This document shows positions 1 through 6,878 of a DNA stretch of 33,219 nucleotides, in pieces (the first letter of the stretch is position 1; each line of letters begins with the position of its first letter). The DNA is from Gammaproteobacteria bacterium 39-13. Its GTDB lineage: Bacteria; Pseudomonadota; Gammaproteobacteria; Berkiellales; Berkiellaceae. The position numbers and the translations under genes are program-made. Below the pieces are notes generated by a model. It was not told where the DNA came from. It worked only from the letters and a program-made list of their open reading frames with translations, and did no database searches. The stretch is taken from the NCBI GenBank assembly GCA_001898235.1, contig MKTN01000069.1, positions 1 through 33,219 on the forward strand. Direction: 5' to 3'.

Positions 1-267
1 GGTTTTTATGCGCCGACAACATACTTTCCTTTGCTAATTCCGGAATGTTTATTGGTTGAACCTACTGAAACCGAATCTAAGCAAACATTAGATCAATTTG
101 TGACTGCAATGAAACTTATACGCGAAGATATTCTACATGAACCTGAAAAAATACGCAGTGCCCCAAGTCGTTTACCTTGCAAACGTTTGGATGAAGTAAG
201 AGCAGCACGAGAATTAGAATTGGTATGGCAACAGGAAAATAATTCTTCCTCTTTTAGGGGAGATTAG
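1..267 (+). CDS. gcvPB: Glycine dehydrogenase (decarboxylating) subunit 2, C-terminal fragment
   Basis: The reading frame is open from base 1, so this is the 3' end of a gene that starts outside the window. The visible 88 residues match the C-terminus of the beta subunit of the two-subunit P-protein. They contain the run YFPLLIPECLLVEPTETESK, followed by an RLDEVRAARE-type tail. The family is pyridoxal-phosphate dependent and decarboxylates glycine, passing the aminomethyl group to the lipoyl H-protein in the cytosolic glycine cleavage system. The active-site lysine region lies upstream and is not visible. An internal TTG at 31 is not a real start because the conserved sequence continues upstream of it. 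The identification rests on recognised C-terminal motifs. Confidence 0.85.
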   Translation, partial: GFYAPTTYFPLLIPECLLVEPTETESKQTLDQFVTAMKLIREDILHEPEKIRSAPSRLPCKRLDEVRAARELELVWQQENNSSSFRGD

Positions 268-307
268 CTTGATCTCATGTTGCTGCTGGTAGAAGATGTA
301 AGGGTGT

Positions 308-336
308 TTGGCATTGACTTTATTTTCGGTTAATAT
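308..336 (+). promoter_or_regulatory. Candidate sigma-70 promoter for the barrel cluster
   Basis: TTGGCA (308-313) and TAATAT (331-336) are separated by 17 bases. This is the best sigma-70-like pair in the gap before the first barrel gene. It would leave a leader of about 170 bases. Other weak pairs exist nearer the start codon, so the assignment is tentative. Confidence 0.4.
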
Positions 337-510
337 GGTTTCCAAGCCAGTTAAAGGCTAAGGAGCTCTGCTCGTAACAATTTGATTTACAAAGCCAATC
401 TTTAAATTTTAAAGGTTGCGTTTTGTGAAACAACGCGTCAGGGGCATATTAACAAAATAAACTTGATAACTTAAATAATAAAGTTTCATGGTTATTAAGG
501 ATGATTTTCC

Positions 511-1581
511 ATGCGTATGAAATCCATTTTGGCAATTTCTGCTTTTTCAGCTGTGACTTTTTTAGCTGGCCCAGCTAGTGCTGCTCCTGCTGATGTGTTC
601 AGCGGCAAAACTCAAGCTCAGCCAGCTGATGCTAAGGCTAAACCTGCACAAGCAGCTAAATCCGTGCAAGCGAAACCTACGCAAGCAGCTAAATCCGTGC
701 AAGCGAAACCTGCGCAAGCGGTAAAATCCGCAAAAGCTGCACAACCTGCGAATGCACAACCACAAGCTGAGCGATTAGATAAATCTAAGCACCATGCTCA
801 TCGTAAAGGCCATAAGCATAAAAAGCACAAGCATAAGCACCATAAACACCATCGGCATCACCACCACCACCATCATCGTCATCATCATGAGCACTTTCAC
901 CCTGTGCACCGTGAGATCCCAACCAGTAATTTCTTAGTGGGTGGTTCATTAGGCTATGTGATCCAAAAAGAAACCTTTGAATCAACTTTTACCACTGCTT
1001 TCCCTACCGCCTTTCCAGGAATCATCAGAAACTATAATGTAGACGAGAAAGATTCAGGGGTGTTATTTGGGTTATTAGCAGGCTGGCAATGGCGTTGTCA
1101 TCGCTGGATGTTTGGTGCTGAAGCAAGTGTTGATTTCAGCAGTGACTTTCAGTTAAACCACAAATATGCTTACTTGGATTCATTGGGCGTTCCAGGTATT
1201 GGAACAATACTTTACGATCGTGGCGATATTTATGCGTTAACGGCAAGAATAGGTTACTTTGTTACGCCGTTCTTTATGCCATACGTTCGCGTTGGTGGGC
1301 AATTAAGCCATGACGAGGTAAGCTATCAAACCTTCTATACCGCGTCTCTTGCTCCTGATTTTAGCTCCAGAACAAAAGATGTGTATGGCTATGTTGTTGG
1401 TGCTGGTGCAGAGTTCCCAACTTATATTGGCAGCTCAACGATCCGTTTTGAATACAACTTTGTTGAAACACAAAGACTTGTTATCGAAGATAACTCGTTC
1501 CCAGCGCTTGGCGGAAGTCATAAGTTCCATTCTCCTGAAAGTCATGTAGGTAAAATTTCTTTCGTATGGAACTTTTTGTAA
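511..1581 (+). CDS. Outer-membrane beta-barrel protein with histidine-rich N-terminal domain (barrel copy 1)
   Basis: This 356-residue protein has a signal peptide (residues 1-24, ending GPASA). A low-complexity Ala/Lys/Pro/Gln segment follows, with three 11-residue repeats of the KPAQAAKSVQA type (44-76). Next comes a basic His-rich stretch (94-133, 24 His of 40, including seven in a row). The C-terminal half (about 139-356) is a predicted eight-stranded barrel of the OmpA/Opa-like type ending in WNFL. It resembles the six downstream genes but is the only one with the His segment. The start ATG has AAGGA nine bases upstream. The N-terminal segment would lie in the periplasm if the barrel has OmpA topology. 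Metal binding by the histidines is an inference. No enzymatic domain is visible. A terminator follows directly. Confidence 0.85.
   Translation: MRMKSILAISAFSAVTFLAGPASAAPADVFSGKTQAQPADAKAKPAQAAKSVQAKPTQAAKSVQAKPAQAVKSAKAAQPANAQPQAERLDKSKHHAHRKGHKHKKHKHKHHKHHRHHHHHHHRHHHEHFHPVHREIPTSNFLVGGSLGYVIQKETFESTFTTAFPTAFPGIIRNYNVDEKDSGVLFGLLAGWQWRCHRWMFGAEASVDFSSDFQLNHKYAYLDSLGVPGIGTILYDRGDIYALTARIGYFVTPFFMPYVRVGGQLSHDEVSYQTFYTASLAPDFSSRTKDVYGYVVGAGAEFPTYIGSSTIRFEYNFVETQRLVIEDNSFPALGGSHKFHSPESHVGKISFVWNFL
640..738 (+). repeat. Three 33-bp in-frame tandem repeats in barrel copy 1
   Basis: Three adjacent 33-base units encode KPAQAAKSVQA, KPTQAAKSVQA and KPAQAVKSAKA. The first two are nearly identical at the DNA level, which suggests recent slippage-type duplication. 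Copy number probably varies between strains. Confidence 0.85.
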
Positions 1582-1603
1582 ACGAGTTTTAAAGTTAAAA
1601 CCT

Positions 1604-1640
1604 AGCGCCAAGTTGAATCCTCAACTTGGCGCTTTTTTTT
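1604..1640 (+). terminator. Intrinsic terminator between barrel copies 1 and 2
   Basis: A perfect 13-bp stem (AGCGCCAAGTTGA, 1604-1616, with its complement at 1621-1633) closes a four-base loop and runs into eight Ts (1633-1640). It lies 23 bases after the stop of copy 1. Only 20 bases remain before the next start codon, leaving no room for a separate promoter. Confidence 0.93.
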
Positions 1641-1660
1641 GTCATTTTTTGGAGTAGTGC

Positions 1661-2413
1661 ATGAAAATAAATCAGCGACTAACCCTCAGTTTTTTAGGGA
1701 TGTTGCTATTTGCTAATACTACCTATGCGAATTGGCAGGGAAATTGGTTAGTAGGTGTTTCATCCGGATATGCAGAGCGTCGCGGTGATCTTTCCATTGG
1801 CTTAGCCTACAACTTGCCTAACATTTTTTTTCCAAGAATGATAAATGACTTTGAATTTAGTGATAAAGGCCTCATTTGGGGAGGGCTCGTTGGTTATCAA
1901 GCATTCTGTGGAGCATGGCTATTGGGCACAGAATTACATGTCGATTGGGATAATTTTGATAAACGAAGAGATTTTGTTTTCCCTGATTTAGCAGGAGTGC
2001 TTAGCTGGGATGTAAGAGGTCGCTATGAAAGAGAGCCACTCATTGCATTGAGCGCGCGCGTTGGATATGAAATGGCGCCTTATTTTTTGGCTTATATGCG
2101 TTTAGGGGTAGAAACCAGCAAAGATAAATTAGATGTCAGAGTTGCAGCAGATACATCCATGTTTCCTTTTGGCGTCATTGAAATGCATGATAGCCGTTGG
2201 CTTTATCGCTATTTAGTAGGGGTTGGTGCTGAGACACCTGTGTTTTGCACCCCATTATCATTAAGATTGGAATATAACTATCACTCTAAGAGCGATGCAT
2301 TAGAATCTGCTGGTGCAATTTCATTTCCATTTTTTAATCCTGTGCTTTCAAGTTATATGCATCCTAAAGAAAATTCGATTAAAGTATCCGTCGTATGGAA
2401 TTTTGTTGCCTAA
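1661..2413 (+). CDS. Outer-membrane beta-barrel protein (barrel copy 2)
   Basis: This 250-residue protein has a signal peptide of about 23 residues ending TYA, followed directly by the NWQGNWLVG motif that opens the barrel in this family. Alternating hydrophobic strands fit an eight-stranded barrel, and the protein ends VVWNFVA, so the terminal aromatic belt residue is followed by two extra residues. It carries a Cys in periplasmic turn 1 (YQAFCGAW) and another in turn 3 (PVFCTPLS). The start has GGAG seven bases upstream. It sits just downstream of an intrinsic terminator, so its expression may depend on read-through from copy 1. It is a structural or surface protein and no specific substrate can be read from the sequence. 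Confidence 0.85.
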   Translation: MKINQRLTLSFLGMLLFANTTYANWQGNWLVGVSSGYAERRGDLSIGLAYNLPNIFFPRMINDFEFSDKGLIWGGLVGYQAFCGAWLLGTELHVDWDNFDKRRDFVFPDLAGVLSWDVRGRYEREPLIALSARVGYEMAPYFLAYMRLGVETSKDKLDVRVAADTSMFPFGVIEMHDSRWLYRYLVGVGAETPVFCTPLSLRLEYNYHSKSDALESAGAISFPFFNPVLSSYMHPKENSIKVSVVWNFVA

Positions 2414-2501
2414 TTAACTTCCTTTGACAGCAGGAGATTTTACAACTAATTGTAGATCTATACTCTTCTTGTTTTATTCTTTTGCGCATTCTAAGGACAG
2501 A

Positions 2502-3299
2502 ATGAACATAAAATTAACCACTCCTTTTTTATTTATCAGTGCATTACTGATGAGTCCAGCTCAAGCTTATTGGCAAGGGAGTTGGCTTATTGGAGCATCT
2601 GGTAGCTATGGTGAGCGTTCAGGTGATGTAGATATTCAAATGGTCTATACCACAAATTTTGTTCCAGTTCCCCTGCGGACATCCTATATCACTGAGAAAT
2701 ATGTAGACAGAGGAACGATTTGGGGGCTTTTTGCTGGATACCAAATAAGATGTAATCGTTTTTTGGTAGGACTAGAAGCCAATTATGATTGGGATGACAT
2801 GAATAATAATGCGCATGACTTCGCATTTTTAGATACATTGGCGCAAACAAGCGTTGTCGTTCCGCCAGGAAATTCTTATATAGCCACAGCGCAATATGAA
2901 CGTGATCCCACTTTTGGCGTATCTTTTAGGTTTGGTTATGACGTTAATCCTTGTTTCATGCCCTTTATCCGCATTGGGGGTGAAACTAGCAAAGATAGCC
3001 TAACGCTTTCATTTGGCGGGGTGCCGTTTTTGAATTCTTTAAGTACGACCATTAAAGATAGCGATCGCATTTATCGTTTATTTGGTGGTGTAGGAGCAGA
3101 AATTTCTTCCATATTATGGCGTTCAACTTTATTACAGCCAATTTCTTTTAGGGTGGAATATTGTGTGCATGCTGCATCAGATGATGCAGTAGAAGCGGTG
3201 GGAATGATTAATGATGGAACCTATTCGCCACTTTTTGTTAACAAAATGAAACCCGTTACGCATACCGGCAAAATATCAATTGTTTGGAACTTTATTTAA
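2502..3299 (+). CDS. Outer-membrane beta-barrel protein (barrel copy 3)
   Basis: I place the start at the ATG at 2502, not at an in-frame TTG at 2424. The ATG has AAGGAC a few bases upstream and opens a clean signal peptide (MNIKLTTPFLF to SPAQA, about 22 residues). The mature protein begins YWQGSWLIG like its neighbours and ends IVWNFI. The product is 265 residues. Cysteines occur at turn 1 (YQIRCNRF), at turn 2 (NPCFMPF) and in strand 7 (VEYCVHAA), more than in the other copies. Loops 1, 2 and 3 differ strongly from the paralogues in length and sequence, as expected for surface-exposed loops. No terminator separates it from copies 2 or 4, so these may share a transcript. Confidence 0.85.
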   Translation: MNIKLTTPFLFISALLMSPAQAYWQGSWLIGASGSYGERSGDVDIQMVYTTNFVPVPLRTSYITEKYVDRGTIWGLFAGYQIRCNRFLVGLEANYDWDDMNNNAHDFAFLDTLAQTSVVVPPGNSYIATAQYERDPTFGVSFRFGYDVNPCFMPFIRIGGETSKDSLTLSFGGVPFLNSLSTTIKDSDRIYRLFGGVGAEISSILWRSTLLQPISFRVEYCVHAASDDAVEAVGMINDGTYSPLFVNKMKPVTHTGKISIVWNFI

Positions 3300-3308
3300 G
3301 ATGCTCCT

Positions 3309-4094
3309 ATGAAAAGAAAATATGGCTCATATTTGTTTATAGCACTTTCTTTGATAGCTTCTTCCTGTCATGCAATGGAAGATCAATGGGAAAAACATTG
3401 GCCTGAAGTTGTTTGGAAAAATGCCTGGGTAAAAAGTTGGGTATTAGGTTTTTCTGCAGGTTATGGCGATAGAGAAGCAGGCACAGTGGCGCAAGTACGT
3501 TATGGCAATTTTCCTAATATAATGCCTGCCTATGTTGTGAGAGACTATAGTAGTTTAGGGAAGATATTTGGCGCTTTTGGTGGTTATCAAGAAACGCGAA
3601 ATAATTGGCTTAGAGGCATTGAAGTCAACATTGATGATCACGAAATGGATACGAGTCTTCCTTTTGCATTTTCAGATCCAAGTGGTTTGGTGGGTTGGAC
3701 TGCCAAAGCGCGTTATAAACGACGATTAATGGCAGGGCTGACGGCAAGGGTTGGTTACCAACTAGCAGATTATATCATGCCTTATGTACGCTTAGGGGCA
3801 GAAGTAGGAAGAGATACTTATTGGACTTCATTTTCCAATAATACCAATTTCGTGCCAGGAACAACTGTGCGAGAAAAAACGTGGGTATATCGATTTTTGT
3901 CCGGTGTAGGGGCAGAGTTTCCGATCTATTGCACCGCACTAAGTATGAGAGTGGAATATAATTATCACTCCAAAGGGAAAACACTAGAAGCAGATGGCAT
4001 ATTTACTGATGGTGTATTAAATCCTATTTATAATAGCAATCTTCAACCTAAGACACAGTCAGGAAGAATTGCAATAGTTAGGAAGTTCTCATAA
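3309..4094 (+). CDS. Divergent outer-membrane beta-barrel protein (barrel copy 4)
   Basis: This 261-residue protein starts nine bases after copy 3, with a weak ribosome-binding site, so translational coupling is plausible. The signal peptide ends near SSCHA. An extra segment of about a dozen residues with several Trp and acidic residues (MEDQWEKHWPEVVWKNAW) precedes the first strand. Two family hallmarks are changed. The turn-1 cysteine is replaced by Arg (YQETRNNW), and the C-terminal WNF is replaced by RKFS. A turn-3 cysteine (PIYCTALS) is kept. It may be a diverged or functionally relaxed copy, although the frame is intact and the strand pattern is preserved. Confidence 0.8.
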   Translation: MKRKYGSYLFIALSLIASSCHAMEDQWEKHWPEVVWKNAWVKSWVLGFSAGYGDREAGTVAQVRYGNFPNIMPAYVVRDYSSLGKIFGAFGGYQETRNNWLRGIEVNIDDHEMDTSLPFAFSDPSGLVGWTAKARYKRRLMAGLTARVGYQLADYIMPYVRLGAEVGRDTYWTSFSNNTNFVPGTTVREKTWVYRFLSGVGAEFPIYCTALSMRVEYNYHSKGKTLEADGIFTDGVLNPIYNSNLQPKTQSGRIAIVRKFS

Positions 4095-4167
4095 ATTTTT
4101 TCCTTGGTTGAGAAACTTTCATAACTTGCGACTTTAGTCTTTTACTTTTAAAATGAAATGGTGATCT

Positions 4168-4183
4168 CGTCAAAAAATTGACG
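4168..4183. promoter_or_regulatory. Palindrome upstream of barrel copy 5, candidate operator
   Basis: CGTCAA-AAAA-TTGACG is a perfect dyad 25 bases upstream of the -35 box of copy 5. It contains GTCA-N6-TGAC, a pattern also found upstream of the copy 7 promoter. Operator function is inferred from shared position and symmetry. Confidence 0.5.
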
Positions 4184-4208
4184 TTTATAAAGCAAATCTT
4201 GCGTCTGT

Positions 4209-4237
4209 TTGACAAAAACCACAGTCATGTTTATACC
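4209..4237 (+). promoter_or_regulatory. Sigma-70 promoter of barrel copy 5
   Basis: TTGACA (4209-4214), a 17-base spacer and TATACC (4232-4237) lie 45 bases before the start codon. The same hexamers with the same spacing precede copy 7. Confidence 0.8.
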
Positions 4238-4282
4238 GAATAATATCAAGGCGTTTAACAAATAAGTTTGAGGTAAGTGAAA

Positions 4283-5020
4283 ATGAAAAAACTGGGAATT
4301 GCAATTTGTCTTTCCTCAGCTTTATTGGCATCAGCAGCACAAGCATGGGAAGGGAATTGGTTGCTGGGCGCTTCAACCGGCTATTCCGCGCGCGAAGGAA
4401 AAAATTACATCACAGTTATTGATGGCACATCAGGTCGTCAAAGCAATGTTACTTTTCGCGAATACGATAATAATTGGACTGTTGGTGTCTTGGGTGGCTA
4501 TCAGCTGTCATGCAACCGATGGGTAATGGGATTAGAAGCCAATGTAGATTGGCGTGAGGACGACAATCATCCTTTTGCTTTCACTGATACCTCTAATGTA
4601 GGTTGGCAAGGTTTTGCTAAATACGAACGTGATTGGATCGTAGGATTAACAGCAAGATTAGGCTATGAAATTGCGCCTTACTTGATGCCTTATATTCGCG
4701 TAGGTGGTGAATGGCATCGTGATGAGATAAATCTAAATATTTCCAGACCACTTGGCGGGCTACAAGCGGTATTAAATGGAAAACGAGATGTTTTTCGTGT
4801 GGTGGGTGGTATAGGTATAGAAATGCCTATGGCTGCGATCCCTGTGTTGTCTAGTGTGAGCTTTCTTTCACATCTTGCTGTTCGACTAGAGTATGATTAT
4901 CACTCTACAGGCCGTTCAGTTGGTGCAACAGGTACGACAAATGATGGCGTTACTTTGGTTTCATCTAGCATGAACCCACACGAACAATCGGGAATTCTTG
5001 CTCTCGTTTGGAACTTCTAA
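4283..5020 (+). CDS. Outer-membrane beta-barrel protein (barrel copy 5)
   Basis: I choose the ATG at 4283 over the GTG two codons upstream (4277) because the GAGG ribosome-binding site at 4270-4273 is correctly spaced only for the ATG. The product is 245 residues with a signal peptide ending ASAAQA, followed by WEGNWLLGAS. It shows the full family pattern: Cys in turn 1 (YQLSCNRW), the YERDWIVGLTARLGYE strand-4 motif, a LEYDYHS strand-7 motif and a C-terminal LVWNF ending in Phe, the classical barrel-assembly signal. It has its own promoter and is followed at once by a strong terminator, so it is probably the best-expressed copy of the second half of the cluster. Confidence 0.87.
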   Translation: MKKLGIAICLSSALLASAAQAWEGNWLLGASTGYSAREGKNYITVIDGTSGRQSNVTFREYDNNWTVGVLGGYQLSCNRWVMGLEANVDWREDDNHPFAFTDTSNVGWQGFAKYERDWIVGLTARLGYEIAPYLMPYIRVGGEWHRDEINLNISRPLGGLQAVLNGKRDVFRVVGGIGIEMPMAAIPVLSSVSFLSHLAVRLEYDYHSTGRSVGATGTTNDGVTLVSSSMNPHEQSGILALVWNF

Positions 5021-5027
5021 ATCATAT

Positions 5028-5054
5028 GGGAGCGTAATACGCTCCCTTCTTCTT
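5028..5054 (+). terminator. Intrinsic terminator between barrel copies 5 and 6
   Basis: GGGAGCGTA pairs with TACGCTCCC around a single central A (5028-5046), followed by a T-rich tail TTCTTCTT. The next start codon is only 15 bases beyond, as in the copy 1/copy 2 arrangement. Confidence 0.85.
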
Positions 5055-5068
5055 AAATAAGTGAAAGC

Positions 5069-5803
5069 ATGGCACTTAAATTGAGAAATCTCGTTCCCCC
5101 TTTGAGTCTTTGCTTTGTTCTGTTATTTCCCTTTAGCGTTAATGCGCAATGGGAATACAATTGGCTAATAGGCTTATCGGGTGGATTTATAGATAGAGAC
5201 GGGAGTCTTGATTTAGCTATTTTTCATCAAGCAGGCGAATTGACAACCTTAACGATTGAACAAGAAGATTCGGGATTCTTTGCGGGTCTTTTTGCAGGCT
5301 ATCAAGCCAGGTGCAATAAGTGGTTGGTGGGCGCAGAAATAAAAGTAGATTGGCAAGATTTAGGAAATGATCGCGACACCGCTTTCACCGATGCTCTCGG
5401 AAATGGTATTGCACTGAGCTCGCGATATCGTCAAACCAATATTGTGGAACTATCAGGACGATTAGGTTATGAAGTGTATAACGCAGTGATGCCCTATGCA
5501 CGATTAGGTTTTCAAACCAGTCGCGACAGATTAACTGTTTCTGCAGCTGATCCAAGTATCGGTGCTGCTGAAATAGATGATCAACATCGTGTTTATCGCT
5601 TATTGACAGGTGTCGGTGTTGAGATGCCTATTCCTGTTTTAATGGGTTTATCTTTTAGGATGGAATACAATTACTTGCCTAAAGGTGGCAGAATTGACGG
5701 TCAAAGTTTAGCGCCGGACAATGTCACTGTCGGTACTGCAAATATTAGGCCTCACCTCCATCAAACTTTTCTTGCATTGGTTTTAAATCTTTTTGAAATA
5801 TAA
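5069..5803 (+). CDS. Outer-membrane beta-barrel protein (barrel copy 6)
   Basis: This 244-residue protein has a signal peptide of about 26 residues ending FSVNA, then QWEYNWLIG. The turn-1 Cys is kept (YQARCNKW). The C-terminus reads LALVLNLFEI, which departs from the WNF ending of the family and moves the last aromatic residue inwards. It follows copy 5 directly after a terminator. No promoter fits in the 14 bases between the terminator tail and the start codon, so expression probably relies on read-through. The ribosome-binding site is weak (AAGTGAAAG). Product and localisation are inferred from paralogy with the neighbours. Confidence 0.83.
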   Translation: MALKLRNLVPPLSLCFVLLFPFSVNAQWEYNWLIGLSGGFIDRDGSLDLAIFHQAGELTTLTIEQEDSGFFAGLFAGYQARCNKWLVGAEIKVDWQDLGNDRDTAFTDALGNGIALSSRYRQTNIVELSGRLGYEVYNAVMPYARLGFQTSRDRLTVSAADPSIGAAEIDDQHRVYRLLTGVGVEMPIPVLMGLSFRMEYNYLPKGGRIDGQSLAPDNVTVGTANIRPHLHQTFLALVLNLFEI

Positions 5804-5869
5804 ATTATCATTCAAGATAAAGATGCAAGAAGCTTATCCACCGTGAAGTTGTTATTATCTTTTTGGATT

Positions 5870-5910
5870 TGATTGAGTGTCATTTTTTTGACATCCGTGT
5901 AGCTCAATCA
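5870..5910. promoter_or_regulatory. Nested inverted repeat upstream of barrel copy 7, candidate operator
   Basis: The outer arms TGATTGAG (5870-5877) and CTCAATCA (5903-5910) enclose an inner dyad TGTCA-N6-TGACA (5878-5893). The inner dyad shares GTCA-N6-TGAC with the site before copy 5. It lies 15-33 bases upstream of the -35 box. No T-tract follows it, so I do not read it as a terminator. Confidence 0.45.
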
Positions 5911-5925
5911 AGACAATGTGCGAGT

Positions 5926-5954
5926 TTGACAAAAGTATAAGTTAATTTTATACC
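5926..5954 (+). promoter_or_regulatory. Sigma-70 promoter of barrel copy 7
   Basis: TTGACA (5926-5931), a 17-base spacer and TATACC (5949-5954) end 43 bases before the start codon. The hexamers are identical to those of the copy 5 promoter. Confidence 0.8.
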
Positions 5955-5997
5955 TAAAAGGTGTGTCCTTAACTAACATAGTGTTTAAGGTGAAAAC

Positions 5998-6729
5998 GTG
6001 AAAAAACTAAAAATGGCATTATGCCTTTCTGCAACTTTGTTAGCGTCTACAGCAGCGCAAGCGCAATGGCAAGCAAATTGGCTATTAGGTGTGTCCTCCG
6101 CTTACAGCTGGGGCGATGGTGATGTGGATTTCACTGCATTCAACTCTACCACAGGTTCTTTAGTAACATTTAGCCAAGGTTTTGATGCCAAAGGTTGGGA
6201 TTGGGGCCTCTTGGGTGGATATCAAGCCCGATGCAATGGTTGGTTGCTTGGTCTTGAGCTCAATGTAGACTGGCAAGATAGAGATAATACGGAAAATTAT
6301 GCATTTGCAACGGTAGGTAACACTGTTGTAGGAAATGCCACTGTTAGTTTCGATCGTGACACTGTTGTTGGTTTAACTGCGCGTTTAGGGTATGAAATCT
6401 CTGATTGGTTTATGCCTTATTTACGTGCAGGGGTAGAAACCAGCGAAGACAAAATTTCTTTTAGCAGCGCTATTCTTGTTCCTGCCGCAATTTCAACTGC
6501 GAATGATGGAGAGCGCCGTTCATGGCGTTTTGTCGGTGGCGTTGGTGCTGAAATGCCTGTACCTGTGCTATCTGGCCTGTCATTACGATTAGAGTATCAG
6601 TATCACTCTAAGGGAAGATCTGTAGAAGCGACTAACTTAGCGAGCGATAACGTGACAGTCATCACCGCAAGTACTAAGCAGAGTGACAATCAAGCCAAAG
6701 CGGCTTTAGTTTATAATTTTAATATCTAA
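5998..6729 (+). CDS. Outer-membrane beta-barrel protein (barrel copy 7)
   Basis: The start is GTG at 5998, with AAGG/GGTG seven bases upstream. No in-frame ATG near the signal peptide would do better. The 243-residue product has a signal peptide ending STAAQA and a mature N-terminus QWQANWLLGVS. It has the turn-1 Cys (YQARCNGW) and the conserved LTARLGYE and LRLEYQYHSKG strand motifs. The C-terminus is LVYNFNI, so the terminal Phe is followed by two residues. Its signal peptide and strand motifs are closest to copy 5, and both have the same promoter module, which suggests that promoter and gene were duplicated together. A strong terminator closes the cluster. Confidence 0.86.
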   Translation: MKKLKMALCLSATLLASTAAQAQWQANWLLGVSSAYSWGDGDVDFTAFNSTTGSLVTFSQGFDAKGWDWGLLGGYQARCNGWLLGLELNVDWQDRDNTENYAFATVGNTVVGNATVSFDRDTVVGLTARLGYEISDWFMPYLRAGVETSEDKISFSSAILVPAAISTANDGERRSWRFVGGVGAEMPVPVLSGLSLRLEYQYHSKGRSVEATNLASDNVTVITASTKQSDNQAKAALVYNFNI

Positions 6730-6745
6730 TCATTTCCCCCAAACT

Positions 6746-6776
6746 AGTAGAGCGCAAAGTGCGCTCTACTTTTTTT
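6746..6776 (+). terminator. Intrinsic terminator closing the barrel cluster
   Basis: AGTAGAGCGCA (6746-6756) and TGCGCTCTACT (6760-6770) form an 11-bp stem with a three-base loop. A run of seven Ts follows (6770-6776). Confidence 0.93.
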
Positions 6777-6878
6777 CTTCCGCTCTTAAAATTGTGCTCG
6801 TAATCTATAATTATGTTTGCTGAGTTGCCCGCCTTTGTGAAAAAATAACAATAAATAGATAAACGGGTAGTTAGTTCA

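Noticed and set aside
562..985. Two minus-strand reading frames opposite barrel copy 1
   Set aside because: Their Cys/Arg/Leu-rich and Asp/Gly-rich repeats are only the complement of the Ala/Lys/Pro/Gln and His-rich coding repeats.
2424..2501. Upstream TTG start for barrel copy 3
   Set aside because: It would put 26 polar residues before an intact signal peptide; the ATG at 2502 has a ribosome-binding site and a normal N-terminus.
5870..5910. Terminator for barrel copy 6
   Set aside because: The Ts are in the loop region and none follow the outer stem; its placement upstream of a good promoter fits a regulatory dyad better.
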